A stretch of DNA of 39,768 nucleotides from the IMG/VR virus record IMGVR_UViG_3300037189_007807, positions 1-39,768 of that record, one strand, 5' to 3'. A program made the translations under genes and the position numbers. The DNA comes from a virus. The notes beneath the pieces were generated by a model, which searched no databases, was not told the origin of the DNA, and saw nothing but the letters and a program-made list of their open reading frames with translations. Of this stretch, positions 1-5,470 are shown one piece after another (positions within the stretch are counted from its first letter, which is position 1; each line of letters starts with the position of its first letter).

Positions 1-117
1 CCCACCCCAGTGCGTCACTGCCACAACGGCAGCCACACCCCAGGCCAGAGCCGCCAGGGCCCAGCCAGTCGCTCTCTCCATCGGTTGTCGAGGTTCAGCC
101 CTCAGCTTACTCGTTGC

Positions 118-133
118 TGTGCATGGGTGCACA
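118..133. repeat. Short inverted repeat TGTGCA-TGGG-TGCACA
   Basis: Two perfect 6-bp arms are separated by TGGG. The size is that of an operator half-site pair or small hairpin. No T-run follows on either strand, so it is not a terminator. Its function is unknown. Confidence 0.4.
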
Positions 134-183
134 GGTCAGGGGCCGGAGAGCGTGCACTTCTCACCAACTCTTAAGCCTTGCCG

Positions 184-430
184 GTGGCAGGCAGGCCGCA
201 CCGGCGGCAGCCACTAGCCAGCCACCAGCACCAGGCCCCACCAGCCAGCACGCCACCAGCACCAGAGCCAGCCCGGCAGGCTGCAGCGGATCTCCTATCC
301 GCTCAAGCCCCAGGCCCCACCAGCCCGGCAGGGCGGCAGGGTGCCGACAGCCCCAGCCCCAGCCGGGCAGGGTGCCGGCCAGGCCCCAGCCAGCAGCCCG
401 GCAGGGCGGCCCCGGCCAGCTGGCAGCCCC
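184..430. repeat. C/G-rich interspersed direct-repeat tract
   Basis: The tract is built from reshuffled short blocks. CCAGGCCCCACCAGCC occurs exactly at 231-246 and 310-325. AGCCCGGCAGGGCGGC occurs at 322-337 and 395-410. GGCAGGGTGCCG occurs at 335-346 and 365-376. The mix of exact 12-16 bp copies suggests slippage or repeated recombination rather than coding sequence. It could be a terminal or origin-associated repeat; no function can be assigned. Confidence 0.55.
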
Positions 431-447
431 TTAGAGATAGAAGAAGA

Positions 448-464
448 CCCCCCCAGCGGGGGGG
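448..464 (-). terminator. 7-bp G/C hairpin, weak terminator candidate
   Basis: Seven C, the loop AGC, then seven G form a perfect hairpin. On the minus strand it is followed by TCTTCTTCT, a pyrimidine tract with some T. It could stop leftward transcription before the repeat tract, but the tail is not a clean T-run. A pause or structural element is equally possible. Confidence 0.3.
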
Positions 465-527
465 AAGCAGCTGCGCCCCGCGTAGGGGACACCACCGCAT
501 CACGCGACCCCAAAACGGGCGAGTGCG

Positions 528-582
528 GTGCGAACCCGGTGCGGGTCCAGCGCGCGTTCAGTGCGGATCCAGTGCGGGAGGT
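528..582. repeat. Iteron-like tandem 11-bp direct repeats
   Basis: Consecutive 11-bp units begin at 528, 539, 550 and 561, with a partial fifth at 572. The units are GTGCGAACCCG, GTGCGGGTCCA, GCGCGCGTTCA, GTGCGGATCCA and GTGCGGGAGGT, giving a consensus near GTGCGGRTCCA. The 11-bp period is close to one helical turn, so identical faces are presented to a protein. This is the usual layout of iterons in plasmid and phage origins. The array lies about 390 bp upstream of a RepL-like gene. That it is an origin is inference; the periodicity is directly visible. Confidence 0.5.
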
Positions 583-853
583 GGGAGGGATGTCTGCGGT
601 GGTGTGGAGGACCTCAGCGTTCCACGACCTGCAGCCCCCCTGTTGGAGGCGGGCCAGGGAGGGGGGAGGGGATGTATGTCGGAGTCAGGGGCCCTGGCCT
701 GCCGGAGACAGGGGGGCTGGTGGTGTTGGGTTTGCGGCTGTGATTGGACCTGGCTGTTGAAGGGTTCCCAGTAGAGAAATCAGAGTGCTTACCGATTGTT
801 GGGTGGTGGCCTGGGGGGTGATGCGGCCTAGGTGTCAGTCGAGCTACATTTTG

Positions 854-910
854 CCTAGGCACACCCCTTCCCCCCACTGGGTCGGATCCAGAGGGGGGTG
901 CAGACCTAGG
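854..910. promoter_or_regulatory. Inverted repeat with CCTAGG at both ends
   Basis: CCTAGG at 854-859 and 905-910 bracket an imperfect inverted repeat. The core stem is CCCCCC-A-CTGG (870-880) paired with CCAG-A-GGGGGG (888-898) around a 7-base loop. Just inside each CCTAGG, toward the loop, lies a CACCC block (CACACCCC on the left, GGGGTGCA on the right). Further CCTAGG copies lie at 827-832 and at 970-975 (codons 3-4 of the next gene), with the variant CCTAGT at 922-927. It is probably a control region or protein-binding site between divergent transcription units. Confidence 0.45.
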
Positions 911-963
911 GCCCTGAGGCACCTAGTAGCGGGGCTGCCTGCACAAGCGATGGATGCAAGCCC

Positions 964-1341
964 ATGAAGCCTAGGGACAACGGATCGGAGAACTTCACGA
1001 TGCTGTTCAACGAGGAGTTCAACGCCGCGGTGCTCGGTGCCGTGAGGCAGCGGCTGCTGCTGCCCCGCGATGTGCTGGTGCTGATGGGGGTGGTGACGAA
1101 CATGAACTGGCGCAGCGGCAGGGCACGGATCACGCCAAAGGCGCTGGCGGCCCAGGTCGGCATGCAGGACACCCACACCTACCTGTCGCTGAAGCGGCTG
1201 CAGCAGCAGCAGTTCCTGGCGCGGGTCTGCGATCCCCACACCGGCGAGGTGTACTTCCTGATCAACCCGCGGCTGGCCTCTGTCGGCAGCCCGCAGCGGC
1301 GGGGGCATCTGTTCCAGCAGTTCGATGAGGCCCTGGAGTGA
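964..1341 (+). CDS. RepL-like winged-helix protein (replication initiator or regulator)
   Basis: This 125-residue protein has a predicted helix-turn-helix at roughly residues 50-90 (the region around ITPKALAAQVGM and LSLKRLQQQQF). A C-terminal block follows with the pattern TGEVYFLINPRL, a short charged loop and LFQQFDEALE. That layout, wHTH then a x-LNP-x tail and a hydrophobic helix ending in F, is the one I know from the RepL family of plasmid and phage replication proteins. Small proteins of this type also act as regulators. It is the first gene of the rightward block, next to tandem repeats and an inverted repeat, and the window has no phage DNA polymerase. This makes an initiator role attractive. 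The start is the first ATG; no good Shine-Dalgarno is seen. The CCTAGG copy at 970-975 lies inside its first codons, so the protein could bind its own start region. The function is inferred from motif resemblance only. Confidence 0.6.
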   Translation: MKPRDNGSENFTMLFNEEFNAAVLGAVRQRLLLPRDVLVLMGVVTNMNWRSGRARITPKALAAQVGMQDTHTYLSLKRLQQQQFLARVCDPHTGEVYFLINPRLASVGSPQRRGHLFQQFDEALE

Positions 1342-1723
1342 GCCGGCCCTGCTGGCTACGCTGTGGCTGTCCTGCACCGCTGCAGCCGTGTCCCGGGCCC
1401 GATCGGCGAACGTCTACCTCGACAGCGCGGCACGGCAGCAGCTGGGGCTGACGGAAGGCTCGATCGTTCCGCTCTGGCGGGTGTGGGAGCGGATCACCCA
1501 GGTGTTCCCCGGCCAGGTGATCCCCTACCTCGGCCCGCCGGTGGCGGCATTCCTGGCACGCCTTCAGGCCCTGAGTGCTCTCACCAAGGCGGCGCTGGCG
1601 ACACTGCTGCAGACCACCTGGGGCGAGCAGCTCAACCCTGACGACCACAGCAAAACCGAGCTGGTGATGAAGGTGCTGGCCCATGAGGGCATCTGGGTGG
1701 ACCTTGCAACCTGGCGCGCTTGA
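1325..1723 (+). CDS. Hypothetical protein with N-terminal hydrophobic segment
   Basis: This 132-residue protein starts inside the end of the RepL-like gene (17-base overlap), which suggests translational coupling. Residues about 8-22 (ALLATLWLSCTAAAV) are hydrophobic and could be a signal peptide or membrane anchor. The rest is mixed helical with a second hydrophobic stretch (FLARLQALSALTKAALATLL). I do not recognise the family. Its place between a regulator/initiator and the large terminase would suit a small accessory packaging or regulatory protein, but nothing in the sequence proves that. Confidence 0.55.
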   Translation: MRPWSEPALLATLWLSCTAAAVSRARSANVYLDSAARQQLGLTEGSIVPLWRVWERITQVFPGQVIPYLGPPVAAFLARLQALSALTKAALATLLQTTWGEQLNPDDHSKTELVMKVLAHEGIWVDLATWRA

Positions 1724-1800
1724 GTCGCTACCCTGACGACAGCCCGCGGGGTGGTTCCCGTCGGTCGACCGCATCCGTCGTGATGTGGTGTTGGTGTGAG

Positions 1801-1829
1801 GGCCCTTCTGCCGTGACGGTGGGAGGGCC
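1801..1829 (+). promoter_or_regulatory. Hairpin overlapping the terminase ribosome binding site
   Basis: GGCCCT (1801-1806) can pair with AGGGCC (1824-1829), with an inner CCG-TGA-CGG hairpin at 1811-1819. The Shine-Dalgarno-like GGGAGG (1821-1826) before the TTG start at 1836 lies in the 3' arm, so the fold would hide it. Translation of the large terminase may be kept low until the structure opens. No T-run follows, so it is not a terminator. Confidence 0.35.
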
Positions 1830-1835
1830 TTCATC

Positions 1836-3599
1836 TTGAGCGTCTACCCGATCCCGCCGGAGCTTGGCATCGGCCGCTTCGCGTACTTCTTCTGCTACAT
1901 CCTCCGCGAGCTGGGGCTGGCGGAGGAGCCGACCAAGCAGCAGCTGCGGATCTGCGAATGGGATGAGGTCGGCCCTGATCGCACCGTGACGGTGGGCTTT
2001 CGCGGCATCGCCAAATCCACCATCAGCGGCGCCCGTGCGCTGCATCGCCTCCGCATCGACCCGGAGGGAGAGAAGATCCTGATTCCTGGCGCCACGGAGA
2101 CCAAGGCCGAGGAGATCACCACCTTCATGGCCCGCTGCATCCGGGAGATCGACCTGCTGCAATGTCTGGCACCAGGCGAGAACCAGCGGCAATCGGTGCT
2201 GGCGTTCGATGTGGGTCCAGCAATCATCGGCGGCGATGGCGCCCCTTCCGTCCGGGCCTGCGGGATCCTCAGCCCCTCGCTCACCGGCAAGCGGGCGACC
2301 ATGATCATTCCGGACGACATCGAGACGCTGACCAACTCGATCACGCCGCTCAAGCAAGAGCGGCTGTGGGCAGCGACAACGGAGTTCGAGTCCATCCTGC
2401 TGCCGGACGCTGGCCAGCCCCTGCCACGGCAGATCAGCTTCCGCGGCACCCCACACCTGGAAACCTCCATGTACTGGAGGCTGGTGCGGGAGCGCGGCTA
2501 CAAGATGCGGATGTGGCCGGCCCGCTACCCCAGCGCGGAAGCGCTGGAGGTGTACGACGGCTGCCTCGACCCGCTGATGGTCGAGGAGATCACCGAGCAC
2601 CCGGCCCTGGTGGGGCAGGCGACCGACCCGGAACGCTTCAACGACGCTGAGCTGATCAAGCGCGAGACGGGCAGCACCAAGGCCAGCTGGCAGCTGCAGT
2701 ACATGCTCAACTGCCGGCTGAGCACGCTCGACAAGTTCCCGATCCGCCTCGGCGATCTGATCGTTATGTCGCTGGACGGCAAGGCGCTGCCGGAGGTGGT
2801 GAGCTGGGCGTCGGGGTCGGAGCAGCGGATCAACGAGCTGCCGTGCGTCGGCCTGGGGGCTGACCGCTACTACCACCGGCCGATGATGGTGCAGGGCTGG
2901 CTGCCGAAAGCGGAGAAGTGGCGCAGCATCATGGCGATCGACCCCTCCGGCCGCGGCAGCGATGAGCTGGCCTGGGCGGTGGTTGCAGAGCTCAGCGGCA
3001 ACCTGTTCGTACTCGATAGCGGCGGCACCACCCGCGGCTACGAGGACGACGTGCTGGTGATGCTGGCCAACACCGCCAAGCGGTGGGGGGTGAATGCCGT
3101 GATCCCGGAACCCAACTTCGGCGACGGCATGTTCAGCAAGGTGCTGCAGCCGGTGATGCAGCGCATCTACCCCTGCTCGATCGAGGAGGCCCCCAGGTCG
3201 ACCGGGCAGAAGGAGCGGCGCATCATCGACGTGCTGGCGCCGCTGGTGCAGCAGCACCGGGTTGTGGTCAGCAGCGAGCTGGTGCGCAAGGACTGGGAGG
3301 GCGCCGAGCGGGATGCGGACACCGGCCACCCGCGATCACTGATGTACCAGCTCAGCCGGATCACGACCGACCGGGGCAGCCTGCTCTACTACGACCGGAT
3401 CGACGCCCTGGCGATCGCTGCAGCCCATTTCGTGGAGGCCGCGGCCCAGGACCAGCGGAAGGCGGCGCAGCAGCGCCAGGACGAGCTGCTGGAGGCCACC
3501 CTGGCGGCCTGGATGGACGAGACCGGCGCCAACCTCGACGCCCTGGCGCTGGGCTTCACGCCGCGGCCCAGGGGCGCCACTGGTGGGATCAGGAGATAG
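1836..3599 (+). CDS. Terminase large subunit (T7 gp19-like DNA packaging ATPase/nuclease)
   Basis: This 587-residue protein matches T7 gp19 in length and motif order. The ATPase half shows a Walker-A-like GFRGIAKST (residues 54-62) and a Walker B ATMIIPDDIE (154-163). The nuclease half shows MAIDPSGRGSDE with D369, then PEPNFGDG (E425, D430) and YYDRIDALA (D520, D523), the acidic cluster of the RNase H-like fold. It translocates DNA into the procapsid and cuts concatemers at the portal. The start is TTG at 1836, preceded by GGGAGG. Unlike T7, it lies on the strand opposite to the structural genes. Its 3' end overlaps the convergent small-terminase candidate by 11 bases. Confidence 0.95.
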   Translation: MSVYPIPPELGIGRFAYFFCYILRELGLAEEPTKQQLRICEWDEVGPDRTVTVGFRGIAKSTISGARALHRLRIDPEGEKILIPGATETKAEEITTFMARCIREIDLLQCLAPGENQRQSVLAFDVGPAIIGGDGAPSVRACGILSPSLTGKRATMIIPDDIETLTNSITPLKQERLWAATTEFESILLPDAGQPLPRQISFRGTPHLETSMYWRLVRERGYKMRMWPARYPSAEALEVYDGCLDPLMVEEITEHPALVGQATDPERFNDAELIKRETGSTKASWQLQYMLNCRLSTLDKFPIRLGDLIVMSLDGKALPEVVSWASGSEQRINELPCVGLGADRYYHRPMMVQGWLPKAEKWRSIMAIDPSGRGSDELAWAVVAELSGNLFVLDSGGTTRGYEDDVLVMLANTAKRWGVNAVIPEPNFGDGMFSKVLQPVMQRIYPCSIEEAPRSTGQKERRIIDVLAPLVQQHRVVVSSELVRKDWEGAERDADTGHPRSLMYQLSRITTDRGSLLYYDRIDALAIAAAHFVEAAAQDQRKAAQQRQDELLEATLAAWMDETGANLDALALGFTPRPRGATGGIRR

Positions 3600-3885
3600 G
3601 GGGCAGCTGCAGGGGCACAACCCGGGCCTTCTCCTCGAGAACGCCGAAGGTGGCCAGCTTGGCGGCCATCTGCGCCATGGCATGAATGGCGGTGCCCTCG
3701 ATCGGCGCTGCCGTGATGTTGTTCTGCTTCATCAGCTGCGCGAACAGGCGCACATCGTCGGGGGTTTGCTCTCCTGCTTCGAGCTTCTTGACGAGCTGCT
3801 CCACGATGATGCGATGCCCGTTGTCGTAGAGCTCTCGCAGGCTGGCGTCGGGCACGGTTGCATGGGCGCAGACTTCTGACCCCAT
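3589..3885 (-). CDS. Probable terminase small subunit (T7 gp18-like)
   Basis: This 98-residue protein has the region KKLEAGEQTPDDVRLFAQ followed by LMKQNNITAA. It resembles the helical segment of podovirus small terminases, in which a helix is followed by a short acidic turn and the pattern LK-DN-I. The C-terminal part is Ala- and Leu-rich. It would bind DNA at the packaging site and regulate the large subunit. It fills the gap between the large terminase and the endolysin on the opposite strand, with an 11-base convergent overlap at its stop. Its ATG (3885-3883) overlaps the plus-strand ATG at 3884 by two bases. The assignment rests on short local resemblance and context, so it could also be an unrelated small protein. 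Confidence 0.55.
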   Translation of the reverse strand: MGSEVCAHATVPDASLRELYDNGHRIIVEQLVKKLEAGEQTPDDVRLFAQLMKQNNITAAPIEGTAIHAMAQMAAKLATFGVLEEKARVVPLQLPPIS

Positions 3886-4456
3886 GATGCTTGTGGACGG
3901 CACGCAAACGGAATGGCGCACGGTGATCCAGGCGCTGAACCTCAGCCAGCCCGATGCGGTGACCTGCCAGGCGGCGTGCATCGGCATGGCCGTTGGCGAT
4001 CGGCAGGTGCAGAAGATCCGGCGGGGCCTGCTGGAATGGGGCTCACCGGGCAGCCCTGCGGTGATGGGCGCCGTGATCCGCACCTACGGCAAGCCGTATC
4101 GGTATGAGTTCGATGCCAGCCTGGCGGACTGCTACGAATGGCTGAAGGCCGGGGAGCTGCTGATCACCCACGGGTGGTTCACCGGCTCCGGCCATGTGAT
4201 CTGCCTGGATGGGCTGCGGCGCAATCCAAACGGCAGCCACAGCCTGAACGTGAAGGACCCCTGGTCAGAGTTCAATGCGCCGGCGTGGGCCTACAACCTG
4301 GGCTCTCGCTTCTACGACGGCTTCTACTCCGACCGCTGCATCTACGCCGCCTGCGTGTCGGGGACCAGCGTGAAGGATGCGCAGCGGGTCTACAACGCTG
4401 GGCGGCTCAACGTGAACCGCGGCGGCATGTGGGTGCATCGTTTCCTGGCGCGGTGA
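3884..4456 (+). CDS. C39-like cysteine peptidase, probable endolysin
   Basis: This 190-residue protein has a papain-like/C39 layout: VTCQAACIGM with C28 near the N-terminus, GHVICLDG with H104, and NVKDPW with D125. A Cys-His-Asp order with the GHxxxxxG and DP signatures is typical of peptidase C39-like domains found in phage endolysins and bacterial secreted enzymes. No signal peptide is seen, so it would need a holin, and two small membrane proteins are encoded by the convergent neighbours. T7 uses an amidase (gp3.5) instead, and no amidase is seen here. A role in cell-wall cleavage is inferred. The start could be 3884 or the next codon at 3887. The gene ends at 4456, directly abutting the stop of the convergent minus-strand gene. 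Confidence 0.65.
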   Translation: MMLVDGTQTEWRTVIQALNLSQPDAVTCQAACIGMAVGDRQVQKIRRGLLEWGSPGSPAVMGAVIRTYGKPYRYEFDASLADCYEWLKAGELLITHGWFTGSGHVICLDGLRRNPNGSHSLNVKDPWSEFNAPAWAYNLGSRFYDGFYSDRCIYAACVSGTSVKDAQRVYNAGRLNVNRGGMWVHRFLAR

Positions 4457-4666
4457 TCAGTCTTTGGGGCGATCGTTGCGCAGTTCAGGGTTGACGGTCC
4501 AGTAGCCGCGCTCGTAGCCGGCTCTGTTGGCTGCGCCGAGGCCCATGATTGCGAGTGCGCCATTCCATCGCTCTGCCGTCCAGCCGCCGGTGCCGGCATA
4601 CAGCAGGCCGATCAGCACCGGCACGACCAGCGACACGTCGAACTGGCCCTTGAGGAGGCCCCTCAC
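4457..4666 (-). CDS. Small membrane protein, holin/lysis candidate
   Basis: This 69-residue protein starts with GTG, and its start overlaps the stop of the upstream gene (GTGA). Hydrophobic stretches VSLVVPVLIGLLYAGTG (about 11-27) and NGALAIMGLGAA (about 35-46) could form two membrane helices. The tail is charged (ELRNDRPKD). Size, topology and place at the end of the late operon next to the endolysin suggest a holin. The family is not recognised by sequence. Its stop (TCA on plus at 4457-4459) abuts the TGA of the endolysin gene, so the two operons converge with no spacer and no visible terminator. Confidence 0.55.
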   Translation of the reverse strand: MRGLLKGQFDVSLVVPVLIGLLYAGTGGWTAERWNGALAIMGLGAANRAGYERGYWTVNPELRNDRPKD

Positions 4667-4863
4667 GAATCCTTCTCGAGGCTGCGGATCCTGGTTTCGT
4701 GGTCGCCCAGCATCGTCTGCATGCCGCCCAGAATCGTTGTGGTCTGGCCCTGGTAGAGGCCGACCTGCGCCGCGATCTTCCACAACGCCTGGACCCCTTT
4801 CCAGAGACCGCCAACGGCCGCCAGGCCAAGGCCGCCGAGGGCGATCATCGATGCGGGTTCCAT
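4663..4863 (-). CDS. Small membrane plus coiled-coil protein, holin-like
   Basis: This 66-residue protein has a hydrophobic N-terminal segment (MIALGGLGLAAVGGLWKG). It is followed by an amphipathic helix ending in LGDHETRIRSLEKD, which looks like a short coiled coil. One membrane helix plus a coiled-coil stalk is seen in phage XhlA-type and other small lysis proteins. It overlaps the next membrane gene by 4 bases, so the two are probably made together, perhaps as holin and partner or as spanin-like components. T7 has its holin (gp17.5) in the same place after the tail fibre. The function is inferred from topology and position. Confidence 0.55.
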   Translation of the reverse strand: MEPASMIALGGLGLAAVGGLWKGVQALWKIAAQVGLYQGQTTTILGGMQTMLGDHETRIRSLEKDS

Positions 4864-4921
4864 CTGGTGAAGGCTGCATGGTTGCAGCGTATCCAGCCGA
4901 GAGGGCCGAGCAAGGGTCCTA

Positions 4922-5470
4922 TCAGGCCAGGATCTCTTGGATCTTGGCGGGCAGATTTGAGGCCGCGGCCGCTGCGGCGATGGCCTGCAGCGTGGGCTCA
5001 GGAACAGCACCGGTGCGCCGGATGGACAGCCAGCAGCCGCAGAGATCCTCGGGTGACCCAAGGGTTGCCGACAGCAGGGCCGCCGGCAGGGCGAGCACCG
5101 CCAGCGGGGCCAGGGGCAGGGCGGCGGCGAGGGCGTCGTTCGTCTCTGGATTCGAGAGCATGGCCTTCTTGAACTGCTCCCAGTCCGCTGCGGGCTCCGG
5201 CGGGGGCGGTGGCACGATCGGGTCCACCTGCCACCCACGGGTCAGCGTGCCATCCAGGCCTGTGGCATCAGGGGCATCGGCCAGCCAGGCATAGGCCTCG
5301 GTTCCGGTGAGCTGCTCGGTTGCGGGATCGTGCTGCGGCTTGGGCAGTTGCACCACCTTGACCACCTTGTAGGCACTGCGGTCGAGGCCGATGACTGGTT
5401 CATCATCCGGCCGGGGATACGGCAGCAGGGCTGCGTCGCTGATGCGGTAGAGGTTGCGGGTGCTGGTCAT
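4922..5470 (-). CDS. Tail-fibre-associated hypothetical protein
   Basis: This 182-residue protein has an N-terminal region with the pattern NLYRISDAALLPYP, a Pro-rich linker (VPPPPPEPAADWEQF) and an Ala/Leu-rich C-terminal helical part (ALAAALPLAPLAVLALPAAL). The linker-then-WEQFKKAML arrangement recalls C-terminal modules that accompany phage tail-fibre genes, possibly assembly helpers. Its ATG overlaps the stop of the large LamG adhesin (ATGA), so it is translated with it. No enzymatic motif is seen. It could be a fibre chaperone or a small virion component. Confidence 0.6.
   Translation of the reverse strand: MTSTRNLYRISDAALLPYPRPDDEPVIGLDRSAYKVVKVVQLPKPQHDPATEQLTGTEAYAWLADAPDATGLDGTLTRGWQVDPIVPPPPPEPAADWEQFKKAMLSNPETNDALAAALPLAPLAVLALPAALLSATLGSPEDLCGCWLSIRRTGAVPEPTLQAIAAAAAASNLPAKIQEILA

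Larger units (their letters stand above)
1..963. other. Non-coding repeat-rich region upstream of the RepL-like gene
   Basis: No convincing gene is seen here. The open frames across it are Pro/Ala/Gly-rich low-complexity translations on both strands, with no recognisable domain. The region holds a short inverted repeat (118-133), a C/G-rich direct-repeat tract (184-430), a 7-bp G/C hairpin (448-464), an 11-bp tandem repeat array (528-582) and a cluster of CCTAGG hexamers with a large inverted repeat (827-975). If the genome is circular or terminally redundant, this stretch plus 39633-39768 forms the divergent intergenic region between the leftward RNA polymerase operon and the rightward terminase block. 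It is then the natural place for an origin, early promoters or packaging signals. That role is inferred. Confidence 0.6.

Noticed and set aside
114-774. Long overlapping frames on the plus strand in the left region
   Set aside because: Translations are Pro/Ala/Gly low complexity from the repeat tract, several frames are open at once, and no start signal or domain is seen. High GC explains the lack of stops.
1728-3329. Minus-strand frame opposite the large terminase
   Set aside because: It is antisense to the strongest terminase motifs and has no domain.
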